Positions 31,043-39,519 of a DNA stretch of 64,000 nucleotides are shown piece after piece; position 1 is the stretch's first letter; every line of letters starts with the position of its first letter. Source of the DNA: DAHUYF01 sp035509275 (GTDB lineage: Bacteria > Pseudomonadota > Alphaproteobacteria > ATCC43930 > CGMCC-115725); the NCBI GenBank assembly GCA_035509275.1, contig DATJLU010000129.1, forward strand, positions 1-64,000, given 5' to 3'. The position numbers and the translations under genes are program-made. The notes beneath the pieces were generated by a model, which was given only the letters and a program-made list of their open reading frames with translations, had not been told where the DNA came from and did no database searches.

Positions 31043-31389
31043 TCTCGACAGCGGAAGCGACGCGCGATACGCGCGCCCGATGTCGTGGTTTGCGTGTGCT
31101 GATCGCGCTGACATTGCTGCCACTGGCCGCCTGCAACGCCGCTTCGGAGTGGTTGGCCGGCATCAATCCCGATGACTATGCCTGGGAGGCGCCGATCGGA
31201 GCCGCGCCTGCTGCAGGTACGATGGACAAAGATCTCAAGCTGTGCGAGGGCGGATCCGGAAGCGCAAGCGCGGCGGCGGCGCAGGGCGGTCTGACCATCA
31301 CGCGATCGGAAGCTTCCCCAGAGGTCAGCGAGTGCATGATGGCGAAAGGCTATCAGAAGCTCTACCAATCGAGGCAGACGCTGTTCTAG
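31039..31389 (+). CDS. Lipoprotein of unknown function
   Basis: A 116-residue lipoprotein: after a polar lead, LRVLIALTLLPLAACNA is the signal and lipobox (LAAC). Little is recognisable in the mature part, which includes LKLCEGGSGSASAAAAQGG and ends GYQKLYQSRQTLF. The GTG at 31039 overlaps the AT-hook stop (GTGA), which suggests translational coupling. An internal GTG nearer the hydrophobic segment is also possible. Confidence 0.55.
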   Translation: MISTAEATRDTRARCRGLRVLIALTLLPLAACNAASEWLAGINPDDYAWEAPIGAAPAAGTMDKDLKLCEGGSGSASAAAAQGGLTITRSEASPEVSECMMAKGYQKLYQSRQTLF

Positions 31390-31586
31390 CGGCCTAACGG
31401 AATGCCGCGGGTCACCCCACATGAAATGCCCGGCCGCGGCCGGTGAAGCAGGGCGGTGCGGAGCCAGCGCGGGAAGCTTGCGGGATACCGGACGCCCCGC
31501 ATCTGCGCCGTCGTGATAGCCGCCGAGGGTAACGCCTTGGCGCCGGGAGCGACGACGGCCGGGCCGCGCCCGCCGCGTCCTGCGCC

Positions 31587-32573
31587 TCAAGGTGCGAGTC
31601 GCGTGGTCAGCGTCGTGCCGGGGAGCTTGCCGATCAGCGCGTCGGCGAGCTTCGCTTCGCGCAGATTGGCGCCGCGCAGATCGGCGCCGCGCAGATCGGC
31701 ATTGGCGAAATCGGCGCCGCGCAGATTGGCGCCGCGGAAGCGCGCCGCGGCGAGCATCGCGTCGGCGAAGCGCGCTTCGGCGAAGATCGAGCGGTCGAGG
31801 CGCGCCGCCGCGAGCAGCGCGCCGGAAAAGTCGAAGCCGGAAAGGTCGTAGCCCACCAGCTCGGCGCGCTTGCCGCGACGTCCGCCGCTGCGCACCCAGA
31901 GCTCATGCGCGCGGAGATGGCGCTGCACCTCTTCGGCCGGCAGCTCCATCGAGACGAGATGAACGCCGGCGCTCTCGACCTTCCGCCGCGCTTCGCCGCG
32001 CACCGCCGCGCCGGTGAAATCGGCACCGACAAGACTGGCGCCTTCGAGCGTGACGTCGATGATCTCGGCGCAGCGGAAACGCGCGCCGGCGAGATCGCTA
32101 CGACGCAACGATGTGCGTTCGAGCGTGGCGCAATCGAATTCGACATGGCGCAGCTTGGCGTCGGTGAAATCGGTATCGCGCAGCACCGTGCGCACGAGCC
32201 GTGTGCTGCGCCGCGGCGCGTCGCTGGCGCGGCCGGATTGGCCGCGCTCGTCGCCGGGCGAGAGATCGGCCTCGGCGAAATTGCTGCCGGACAAATCAGC
32301 GTCGTCGAAATAAGCGCCCCACAGCTTCGAGCGGTGAAACACGGCGCCGCGCAGATCGGCATTGCGGAAGGTGCAGTCGAGGAAGGTGGCGTCGGCAAAG
32401 TTCATCCGCCGGAAATCGAGGCCGGAAAAATCCCAGTTAACCACGGTGGTGCGGGCGCGCCCATAACGCCCCGGCGCTTCGCCGTTGTGCCACTCGCACA
32501 ACGTCGCCAGCAGCGCCTGGGTGGCGTGGACTTCGCTCGGTCCTTGCCGCGGCGGATTGTCGCCGGTCGTCAC
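31587..32573 (-). CDS. Pentapeptide-repeat protein
   Basis: A 328-residue protein of pentapeptide repeats (pattern A-D/N-L-x-x), which fold as a right-handed quadrilateral beta-helix. There are two repeat blocks: residues about 45-205 (FADATFLDCTFRNADLRGAVFHRSKLWG and LRDTDFTDAKLRHVEF) and about 255-320 (LSGFDFSGALLAAARLDRSIFAEARFADAMLAAARFRGANLRGADFANADLRGADLRGANL). Between them is a more irregular helix-like insert (VHLVSMELPAEEVQRHLRAHELW). It begins at a GTG with GGGAGA upstream; the frame is open further but without support. The function is unknown; MfpA/Qnr-like DNA mimicry is not implied by the sequence. Confidence 0.85.
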   Translation of the reverse strand: MTTGDNPPRQGPSEVHATQALLATLCEWHNGEAPGRYGRARTTVVNWDFSGLDFRRMNFADATFLDCTFRNADLRGAVFHRSKLWGAYFDDADLSGSNFAEADLSPGDERGQSGRASDAPRRSTRLVRTVLRDTDFTDAKLRHVEFDCATLERTSLRRSDLAGARFRCAEIIDVTLEGASLVGADFTGAAVRGEARRKVESAGVHLVSMELPAEEVQRHLRAHELWVRSGGRRGKRAELVGYDLSGFDFSGALLAAARLDRSIFAEARFADAMLAAARFRGANLRGADFANADLRGADLRGANLREAKLADALIGKLPGTTLTTRLAP

Positions 32574-32805
32574 GGATCTCCCGCCAATTTGCCCGAAGGT
32601 CCAGGCGAAAAGGTGAGGTTTTATGCATCGGCAGGCAAACGCTTTCGCCATGGATTTGGCTAAAATCCAAGCGATGTCGCGGTCCGGGAGAGAGCCATCG
32701 ATGTGCCGCAAGGCTACGCGAATGTCGAGAAAATAACCTTCGGTTGCCACAAATCGGCCAAGCTTCGCCCGCAAGGTTCGCGCGCTAGGGATGCAGGAGA
32801 AAGCG

Positions 32806-33024
32806 ATGGGTGTGTGGAAGCGCAAGCGCGCCGAGCCGAACCTCGAAGAGCTGCTCGCCGACGATATGATGGCCGCTGTGACCAAGAGCGCCGGCACCGA
32901 CCGCGCCGGGTTGCGCGCGCTGCTCAGCGACATGGCCGGCCGAATTCCGGCCGAGCGCTTCGCCGCGATTATGCCGCGTTGCGCGTCGCCGGCACGATGC
33001 GGCTGTCCGCAACCGGCAGGGTGA
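32806..33024 (+). CDS. Small hypothetical protein
   Basis: A 72-residue reading frame with AGGAGA before its ATG. The start is MGVWKRKRAEPNLEELLADDMMAAVTK, which looks like a real soluble small protein; the last 20 residues (PRCASPARCGCPQPAG) are low in complexity and overlap the 3' end of the histidine kinase gene on the other strand. No family is recognised. Confidence 0.4.
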   Translation: MGVWKRKRAEPNLEELLADDMMAAVTKSAGTDRAGLRALLSDMAGRIPAERFAAIMPRCASPARCGCPQPAG

Positions 33025-34375
33025 ACATCGCCTTGAGGCCCGGCTCGTTGTCCTCGAGCCAGGCTTCGCCACCATGCAGCCGCGCCACCGCGCGCACCAG
33101 GCTGAGACCCAGGCCATTGCCGGGCGTGCTGCGGCTGCCCTCGAGGCGAACGAAGCGGTCGAACACCGCCTCGCGCCGGTCCGCAGGGACGCCAGGGCCG
33201 CTATCGGCAACTTCGACGCGCGCCATACCGCCCTGGCGATGGGCGCTCAGCGCCACCTTGCCGGCGGGGGTATATTTCAGCGCGTTGTCGAGCAGGTTGG
33301 CGATCGCCTGCGACAATAGATGGCGATCGCCATGGACGGCGATCGCGGCATCGCTCTCGACGGTGAGCGACAGGCCCTTGTCGTCGGCAACCGGCTCGTA
33401 GAGCTCGGCCACCGAGCGGGCGATCTCGGCGAGATCGACCACCGCCATGGTCTCGCGGCGCGAGCCCGCTTCCGCCTCGGCGATGCTCAACAGCGCGTTG
33501 AAAGTGCCGAGCAGATGGTCGGCGTCGGCGATCGTCTCGCGCAGCGCATCGGCGTAGCGTTGGGCGTCGGGGCGCTCGAGCAGCGTCACCTCGAGCCTCG
33601 CGCGCAGCCGCGACAGCGGCGTGCGCAGATCATGCGCGATATTGTCGGTGACTTGGCGCATGCCCAGCATCAGCCGCTCGATCTGGTCGAGCATGGCGTT
33701 GAGGTTGGCGGCGAGCTGATCGAACTCGTCGCCGCTGCCGCTGAGCGGGACGCGTTGCGAGAGATCGCCGCGGATGATGCGCTCGCTGGTGCGGTTCACC
33801 GCATCGACGCGGCTGAGCATGTGCCGGGTCATGAAGAGACCGCCGCCGACGCCGAGCGCGACGGTGAGCAGCGCTGCCCAGGCGAGTGTGCGGGTGATGC
33901 GGCTGCGAAAAGCCTCGGCATCGCGCAGGTCGCGCCCCACCAGCAGCCGGAAGCCGTCATGCAGCACGAAGACCGAAGCGATGGCCGAGCTGGTGACCGT
34001 ACCCTCGCGCGTGCGCACATCCACCGGAAAGCGGATCCAGCCCGGCCGGATCTGCTCCGCGCGCGGCCAGGCGGAAAGATTGCCCGCCAACGGCTGAAGC
34101 GCCGGATCGGTGACGAGGTAGAGTGTCGAATCGCCATGCGGCGCAGGCGCGGTGCTGCGCGTGTGGATGATATCGAGCAGCCCGGCAAGCCCGCGCTCGG
34201 TATATTCCTCACGCAGCCCGGTGATCTCGGCGTCGATCGTCGCTTCCGTCTGTCGCTCGATGAAGCCCGCGGTCGAGAAATAGATGAAGGCAAGCAGCGC
34301 CAGCACCGAGGCGACGAACAGCAGGAGGTAGAGCGCGGCAAGCCGGAACGCGTTGGTCCGCAGCAGGCGGTTCAC
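32969..34375 (-). CDS. Two-component sensor histidine kinase (EnvZ/QseC type)
   Basis: A 468-residue membrane kinase. The first helix is at residues 11-33 and the second at about 164-182; between them is a periplasmic sensor of about 130 residues. HAMP follows (RVDAVNRTSERIIRGDLSQRVPL), then the dimerisation box with H248 (DNIAHDLRTPLSR), and the ATPase part with the N-box NLLDNALKYTP, DSGPGVP and GNGLGLSLV. GTG at 34375 is chosen; a TTG at 34399 overlaps the upstream response regulator stop. It is paired with the OmpR-type regulator at 34381, which is six bases upstream. The signal is unknown. Confidence 0.9.
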   Translation of the reverse strand: MNRLLRTNAFRLAALYLLLFVASVLALLAFIYFSTAGFIERQTEATIDAEITGLREEYTERGLAGLLDIIHTRSTAPAPHGDSTLYLVTDPALQPLAGNLSAWPRAEQIRPGWIRFPVDVRTREGTVTSSAIASVFVLHDGFRLLVGRDLRDAEAFRSRITRTLAWAALLTVALGVGGGLFMTRHMLSRVDAVNRTSERIIRGDLSQRVPLSGSGDEFDQLAANLNAMLDQIERLMLGMRQVTDNIAHDLRTPLSRLRARLEVTLLERPDAQRYADALRETIADADHLLGTFNALLSIAEAEAGSRRETMAVVDLAEIARSVAELYEPVADDKGLSLTVESDAAIAVHGDRHLLSQAIANLLDNALKYTPAGKVALSAHRQGGMARVEVADSGPGVPADRREAVFDRFVRLEGSRSTPGNGLGLSLVRAVARLHGGEAWLEDNEPGLKAMFTLPVADSRIVPATRNAA

Positions 34376-34380
34376 GGCGA

Positions 34381-35055
34381 CTAGTCCGCCCGCAGACAAT
34401 AACCCGCGCCGCGCACCGTGTGCAGCAAGGGCTTGGTGAAGCCCTTGTCGATCTTCTGCCGCAGCCGGCTCACATGAACGTCGATGACGTTGGTTTGCGG
34501 GTCAAAGTGATAGTCCCAGACATTCTCCAGCAGCATGGTGCGGGTTACCACCTGCCCGGCATGGCGCATGAGGAACTCGAGCAGGCGGAACTCGCGCGGC
34601 AGCAGCTCGATCTCCTGGCCGCCGCGCGTGACCCCGCGCGTCAGCAGATCCATCTCGAGATCGCCGGTCCTGAGCCGCGTCGTCTGGGTGCTGCCGCTGC
34701 CGCGCCGCAGCAAAGCCTCGATCCGGGCCAGCAGCTCGCGAAACGCAAAGGGCTTGACCAGGTAATCGTCGCCGCCGGCGCGCAGGCCCTTCACCCGGTC
34801 ATCGACTGCGCCCAGCGCGCTCAGGATGAGCACCGGCGTGCGCACCTCGGCGGCGCGCAGCGCGGCGATCAACGCCAGCCCGTCCATCCCGGGCAGCATC
34901 CGGTCGACGATGAGCGCGTCGTAATTTCCCGAGCTCGCCATGAACAGCCCGTTGCGGCCCTCGGCGGCATGGTCGACGACATAGCCGCTTTCGGAGAGAC
35001 CCTTGGCGATGTAGGCCGCCGCCTCGCGGTCGTCCTCGATGACGAGAAGCTTCAT
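34381..35055 (-). CDS. OmpR/PhoB-family response regulator
   Basis: A 224-residue regulator. The receiver has the acidic pair E7-D8-D9, the phosphorylated D51 (LIVDRMLPG), S79 and K101 (YLVKPFAF). The C-terminal winged helix is typical: LLPREFRLLEFLMRHAGQVVTRTMLLENVWDYHFDPQTNVIDVHVSRLRQKID. GGAGAAGGTGGG precedes the ATG at 35055. It forms an operon with the downstream histidine kinase. The closest relatives by eye are heavy-metal or stress sensors, but the signal cannot be read. Confidence 0.92.
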   Translation of the reverse strand: MKLLVIEDDREAAAYIAKGLSESGYVVDHAAEGRNGLFMASSGNYDALIVDRMLPGMDGLALIAALRAAEVRTPVLILSALGAVDDRVKGLRAGGDDYLVKPFAFRELLARIEALLRRGSGSTQTTRLRTGDLEMDLLTRGVTRGGQEIELLPREFRLLEFLMRHAGQVVTRTMLLENVWDYHFDPQTNVIDVHVSRLRQKIDKGFTKPLLHTVRGAGYCLRAD

Positions 35056-35210
35056 CCCACCTTCTCCGCCAGGGACCATAGCCAGAGGGGAACTCGCGCG
35101 AAAGAGGAGCGCGTCCCCGATGAGGAACCACGCGCACCCCGAATCGTTTCTAGCAAAAGCGCCCTTTTTTGGTGGTCGGCCTACGGCCGCCCGTTCATGG
35201 CGGTAAGCCT

Positions 35211-35642
35211 ATGGTGTCGAGCCCCAGCAACCTAAAAACTGATAGTCCGGAAGACAAAATCAAGCGTCCGGTGTCGATCCTCGTCGTCGAAGATGATGCC
35301 CTGGTGGCAAGCTACATCCAGGAAGTGCTGGAGGAATCCGGCTTCGCCATAGCCGGTGTCGCCTCCTCGGGCCCGGAGGCCATGTCGCTGGCCAGCAACA
35401 CGCGGCCCGAACTCGCCCTCGTCGATATCAAGCTGGCCGGCCCGATGGACGGCATCGAGGTCGCGCGGCTGATGCGCAGCCGGTTCAATGTCCTCTCGAT
35501 CTTTCTCTCCGGGATCTGCGATCCGGAGACGATGGAGCGCGCCAAGACCGCGGGTCCCCTCGGCTTTCTCGAAAAGCCGTTCCGTCCGAGCCAGGTCTTC
35601 AACGCGCTCCAACGCGCTCTGGCCGAGCTGCAACAGCCTTAG
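35211..35642 (+). CDS. Stand-alone CheY-like response regulator
   Basis: A 143-residue single receiver domain. The acidic pair is E27-D28-D29, the phosphorylation site D72 (LALVDIKLAG), the Thr/Ser position S100 and the Lys K122 (LEKPF). It has no output domain. The N-terminal 20 residues are an uncharged extension. It is divergent from the two-component pair with 155 bases between, so it may take part in the same signalling as a phosphate sink or an adaptor. Confidence 0.85.
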   Translation: MVSSPSNLKTDSPEDKIKRPVSILVVEDDALVASYIQEVLEESGFAIAGVASSGPEAMSLASNTRPELALVDIKLAGPMDGIEVARLMRSRFNVLSIFLSGICDPETMERAKTAGPLGFLEKPFRPSQVFNALQRALAELQQP

Positions 35643-35679
35643 CTAGAGCAGTTTCCGAGGGCCGATTTTCCCAATTCCT

Positions 35680-35815
35680 GGTCGTCCCCGCGAAAGCCCA
35701 ACCGTACTCTCGAATTCGCCTTGCCCGCGCAAGCGGGCATCCAGAAGCTTTAGCCCCGGCGAGCGGAGCCTATGACTCTGGGTCCCCGCTTTCGCGGGGA
35801 AGGCGGGAAAGACAT
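35680..35815. repeat. Dispersed palindromic repeat element, copy 1
   Basis: Two hairpins are built from GTCCCCGCGAAAGC / GGGTCCCCGCTTTCGCGGGGA and TTGCCCGCGCAAGCGGGCATCCAG. The same words occur in opposite order near 56493-56585, so this is a multicopy intergenic repeat (REP-like), common in alphaproteobacterial genomes. It lies between the receiver gene and the next gene cluster. Confidence 0.7.
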
Positions 35816-35883
35816 CGGGAACGCAGTGTTTTTTCGAGATGTGCGCATACCCGGCCAGCGCTGCGGCAGGCGCGCCCTGCCGC

Positions 35884-35967
35884 TCAGGTCAGCGTCATCC
35901 ACAAAGCGGCGATCCAGGCGATCGCCAGCAGCACCGCGCTTTGCCGGTCCAAGCCTTTGTCCTTCAT
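35884..35967 (-). CDS. 27-residue single-helix membrane microprotein
   Basis: A very short frame, MKDKGLDRQSAVLLAIAWIAALWMTLT, with the strong ribosome site GGAGG 8 bases upstream. After a charged lead (MKDKGLDR) comes one hydrophobic stretch long enough for a membrane helix. It is preceded by no other gene on that strand for 87 bases. Small membrane peptides of this kind are real in many bacteria, but its size means chance cannot be excluded. Confidence 0.5.
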   Translation of the reverse strand: MKDKGLDRQSAVLLAIAWIAALWMTLT

Positions 35968-36054
35968 GCCCGCCTCCATCCCTCGATTGAGAGGGAGATT
36001 AGCCCAAGAACAAATCATGAACAAGTTATTTCTGCGCCGTGTCTGCTCGCCCCT

Positions 36055-36702
36055 TCATTCGCCGGCCGTCAGCGGCGGCAGGTCCGAGGGCGCCTGCGCC
36101 CAGGCGATGGCCTGTTCGAGCCGGTCATTTCCCCAGAAGAGCTCATCGCCGACGAGGAAGCTTGGGGCGCCGAAGATGCCGTGCCGGATCGCCGCCTCGC
36201 CCGAGGCCTTGAGACGCGCCTTGTTCGCCGGGCTGGCGGCGCGCGCGAGCAGCGCGGCGGCGTCATGGCCGAGCGCGGCGATGAGCGCGCCGATCACCTC
36301 GGGCGCGGCGATATCGCGATCCTCGGCGAAATTGGCGTGGAAGGCGGCGCGGGTGAAGGCTGGCCCCCAGCCCTCGTCGATCGCGATCAAGGCGACCCGG
36401 GCGGCGAGGAGGCCGTTTCGCGGATAGGCGGAGGGCAGCCGCAGCGGCAGGCCGGCCGCGGCGCAGAGCCGCTGCACGTCGCGCCAGCGGTAGCGGCGCT
36501 GCGCCGGGCTCGGATTCTGGAAAGGCGAGGGGTCGTGCGCCCGCGTCTTGAAGATCGGCCCGAGCAGGAAAGGCTGCCAGTCGATCGCGAGGCGCGTGTC
36601 CGCCGCGAGACCTTCGATACGGCCCGCGGCGAGATAGGAATAAGGGCTGGCGAACTCGTACCAGAACTCGATCGCCGCCGGCTGGGTGCTCGCTTCGTCC
36701 AT
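36055..36702 (-). CDS. 2-hydroxychromene-2-carboxylate isomerase family protein (DsbA-like)
   Basis: A 215-residue thioredoxin-fold protein. The start MDEASTQPAAIEFWYEFASPYSYLAAGRIEGLA is the usual FASPYSY active-site strand of HCCA isomerases, which use glutathione and a Ser instead of CxxC. The middle (NGLLAARVALIAIDEGW) and the cis-Pro loop GIFGAPSFLVGDELFWGNDRL fit. True substrate specificity (naphthalene pathway) is unlikely here; the family is broad. It is transcribed divergently from the acyl-CoA ligase gene. Confidence 0.88.
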   Translation of the reverse strand: MDEASTQPAAIEFWYEFASPYSYLAAGRIEGLAADTRLAIDWQPFLLGPIFKTRAHDPSPFQNPSPAQRRYRWRDVQRLCAAAGLPLRLPSAYPRNGLLAARVALIAIDEGWGPAFTRAAFHANFAEDRDIAAPEVIGALIAALGHDAAALLARAASPANKARLKASGEAAIRHGIFGAPSFLVGDELFWGNDRLEQAIAWAQAPSDLPPLTAGE

Positions 36703-36727
36703 GGCAAGACCTTATCTTAGGCGCGCC

Positions 36728-38374
36728 ATGAGAACCATGCTCCAGGACCGCTTCTGGCCCGCTACCGGGCCGGGCGGCGATCTGCGTCTCGAGCGGCATT
36801 TCGACGGCCGCGCCTTCCGCTGCTTCAGCGAGCGGCCGGCGACGGTCGATGCGCTCTTCCGCGCCTGCGCTGCGCGCCGGGGCGGCGAGGAAGCCTTGAT
36901 CGCCGGCGAGCAGCGCCTCCGCTATGCCGAGCTCGACCGCCTGGTCGACGCGATGGCCGGCAATCTTGCGGCGCGCGGCATCGGGCCGGGCGAGCGCGTC
37001 GCCATGCTGCTCGGCAATTGCCCGGAGTTTCTCGTCGTCGTCCTCGCTTGCGCGCGGCTCGGCGCGATCTCGATGCCGATCGGCACGCGCCAGAAAGCTC
37101 CTGAGCTCGAATACCTGCTCAACGACAGCGGCGCCGCGGCGCTGATCTTCGACCGCGAGTTCGCCGCGAACCTCCCGGAGCCCTCTGCCGTCCCGGCGCT
37201 GCGACTGCGCATCGTCCTCGGCGCGCCGATCGCCGGTGCCGAGCCGGCTGCCGCTTTCCTCGCACCGGCGGCGCCAGTACCCGATATCCGCACCGGCGAA
37301 GAGGATACCGCCACCATCCTCTACACCTCGGGCACGACCGGAAAGCCCAAAGGCGCGATGCTGAGCCATCTCAACATCGTCCACTCGGCCATCCATTTCA
37401 CCCGCTGCATGGGGCTCGTGCCGGGCGATCGTTTGATGCTGGCGGTGCCGGCCGCGCATGTGACGGGGACCGTCGCGATCTTCATCACGGCGCTCGCGTG
37501 CGGCGGCGCCACCGTGATCCTGCGCAGCTTCACGGCGCGCGGATTTCTCGAGCTCGCCGCGCGCGAGCGCATCACCTTCACCTGCATGGTGCCGGCGATG
37601 TACATCCTCTGCCTGATGGACCCGGCGTTCGAGCGCTTCGATCTCTCCGCCTGGCGCGTCGGCTCCTTCGGCGGCGCGCCGATGCCCGAGGCGACGATCG
37701 CCGGCCTCGCCGCGAAACTGCCTCGGCTCTCGCTCAGCAACGCCTATGGCGCCACCGAGACGACATCGCCGACGACGCTGATGCCGCTCGGCGAGACCGC
37801 GGCGCATCCTGACAGTGTCGGTCAAGTGGTGCCCTGTGGCGAGGTGCGGATCGTCGACGAAGCCGGCCGCGACCTGCCACCCGGTGCGCCGGGCGAGATC
37901 TGGATCCGCGGACCGATGGTGGTGAAGGGCTATTGGGGGAAGCCCGAGGCCAACGCGGCGAGCTTTACCGATGGCTTCTGGCATTCCGGCGATATCGGCG
38001 CGCTCGACACCGAGGGCTTCCTGCGCGTCTTCGACCGGGTGAAGGACATGATCAACCGCGGCGGCTACAAGATCTACAGCGCCGAGGTCGAGAATGCGCT
38101 CGCCTATCACCCCGCGATCGCCGAATGCGCCGTGGTCGGCCGGCCCGATCCGGTGCTGGGCGAGCGCGTCTGTGCCTTCGTGCTGCCGAAAAGCGAAGGC
38201 GTCACCGCCGAAGATATTCGCCGCTTCTGCGCCGAGCGCATGGCCGATTACAAGGTGCCGGAGCTGGTCACGCTGGTCGCGAAGCCGCTGCCGCGCAACG
38301 CCAACGGCAAGGTGCAGAAGGCGGTGTTGCGCGAATGGGCGCTCGAGGCGCCGGGACCTCTATTGCGCCGCTAG
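36728..38374 (+). CDS. AMP-forming acyl-CoA synthetase / acid-CoA ligase
   Basis: A 548-residue adenylate-forming enzyme. The P-loop is ILYTSGTTGKPKGAMLSH (about residues 200-215), A5 is NAYGATETTSPTT, A8 is WHSGDIGALDTEGFLRVFDRVKDMINRGGYKIYSAEVENAL and the catalytic Lys region is NANGKVQKAVLR. The unusual N-terminus is about 60 residues. The length and the FDRVKDMINRGGYK motif fit medium/aryl acid-CoA ligases. It probably feeds the divergent degradation genes at 39-44 kb. The start (36728) is weakly supported; 36737 is an alternative. Confidence 0.88.
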   Translation: MRTMLQDRFWPATGPGGDLRLERHFDGRAFRCFSERPATVDALFRACAARRGGEEALIAGEQRLRYAELDRLVDAMAGNLAARGIGPGERVAMLLGNCPEFLVVVLACARLGAISMPIGTRQKAPELEYLLNDSGAAALIFDREFAANLPEPSAVPALRLRIVLGAPIAGAEPAAAFLAPAAPVPDIRTGEEDTATILYTSGTTGKPKGAMLSHLNIVHSAIHFTRCMGLVPGDRLMLAVPAAHVTGTVAIFITALACGGATVILRSFTARGFLELAARERITFTCMVPAMYILCLMDPAFERFDLSAWRVGSFGGAPMPEATIAGLAAKLPRLSLSNAYGATETTSPTTLMPLGETAAHPDSVGQVVPCGEVRIVDEAGRDLPPGAPGEIWIRGPMVVKGYWGKPEANAASFTDGFWHSGDIGALDTEGFLRVFDRVKDMINRGGYKIYSAEVENALAYHPAIAECAVVGRPDPVLGERVCAFVLPKSEGVTAEDIRRFCAERMADYKVPELVTLVAKPLPRNANGKVQKAVLREWALEAPGPLLRR

Positions 38375-39478
38375 GGACTGGCCGACGGCGTACACCTTGC
38401 AATCTGTCGCCCGGTTTAAGCACGCATCGAGGGCCGCCTGCCGCGCTTCGTCGGCGGAGCGCGCGCCGATGCGGAAGCCGCAATGCCCCTCGGGATTGAT
38501 GGCGAAGGCTTTGGCCTCGAGGCGTGCCGCGACGTAAGCGCGAAAGCTGAGGGCACATCCGCGATTGAGCCCCGCCGGCTCCGGCAAGGGTGGCGGCGGG
38601 GGCAGCGCAATCGTGACCTTTGTCGGCAGACCGAGCGAGGCGAGAAACGCCTCGACCGGCGGCCCGATCACCTCATCCGGCGCCATCTGCAGCGCCGCGT
38701 GGCCATCGGCGCCGATCGCCGGCAGCATGATCAAGCGGACCGGCGCACCTCCCGCGGTGTAGGCCGCGAGCATGCGCCGCGCCAACGCCGGCCCGAAGAA
38801 ATGGTCGTTCTCGGCATAGACCCACAGCGCCGGGACGCGCGCCGTCGCGCCGAACGCTTTGACATCCGACACCAGGCTATCCTCGCTGCAGACATGATCG
38901 GACGCGTCCGAGCCGCGACCGCCGGCGATATCGAGAATGCCGACGACGCCGGGCGGGTTCGTTGCGGCGGCGGCGGTGACCGCGAAGCCACCCGTGGAAT
39001 GGCCGAGCAAGACGACCTTGGCGGGATCGACCCAGGGCTCGCGCCGCAACGCGGCGACCGCGCCGATGACGTCCTCGGCGGAAATTCGCCCGACTTGCAG
39101 ATAGTCGCGGTTGTTGCAGGTACCCCAATAGCGCTCGGCGTAAGGGCCGCTCGAGCGTCCGAAGCCGCGGCGGAGGATCGAGACCACGGCGTAGCCGCGG
39201 GTCGCGAACGCCACGGCGACACCGATATAGGCTTCCGGCGACATGTGTTCGATGCCCTCCAAGCGGCGGGGCGTGCCATGAACCAGAAGCACGAGGGGAA
39301 ATCGCCCCGCCCCGTGCGGGCGGAGGATTGCTGCCTCCAATCGCGCCTCGCTTCCGTCCGGCAGCGTGATCGGCACGAAGGCCGCCGCGTGGACGAGGCC
39401 CGGAAGCAGGTTTGCGTCAGCGTAGGCGCGTCCGGAGATCAGCGCGAGCAAGCACACGGCAGGCAGCAAGCGTCGCAT
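38360..39478 (-). CDS. Secreted alpha/beta hydrolase with C-terminal DUF4189-like tail
   Basis: A 372-residue exported protein (signal peptide of about 20 residues, ending YADA). The alpha/beta hydrolase core carries LVLLVHGTPRRLEG with the oxyanion loop, the nucleophile elbow GHSTGG (about residue 160) and probable acid and His residues in ENDHFFGP and GADGHAALQ. It is a dienelactone-hydrolase-like peptidase/lipase type. A 65-residue C-terminal part (NRGCALSFRAYVAARLEAKAF...CLNRATDCKVYAVG) is an additional small Cys-bearing domain. Its last 15 bases overlap the convergent ligase gene. Confidence 0.82.
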   Translation of the reverse strand: MRRLLPAVCLLALISGRAYADANLLPGLVHAAAFVPITLPDGSEARLEAAILRPHGAGRFPLVLLVHGTPRRLEGIEHMSPEAYIGVAVAFATRGYAVVSILRRGFGRSSGPYAERYWGTCNNRDYLQVGRISAEDVIGAVAALRREPWVDPAKVVLLGHSTGGFAVTAAAATNPPGVVGILDIAGGRGSDASDHVCSEDSLVSDVKAFGATARVPALWVYAENDHFFGPALARRMLAAYTAGGAPVRLIMLPAIGADGHAALQMAPDEVIGPPVEAFLASLGLPTKVTIALPPPPPLPEPAGLNRGCALSFRAYVAARLEAKAFAINPEGHCGFRIGARSADEARQAALDACLNRATDCKVYAVGQSLAAQ

Positions 39479-39519
39479 CCGTCCGTCCCCTCAATGTGCT
39501 CGCGGCGTCGCGATCCGGG

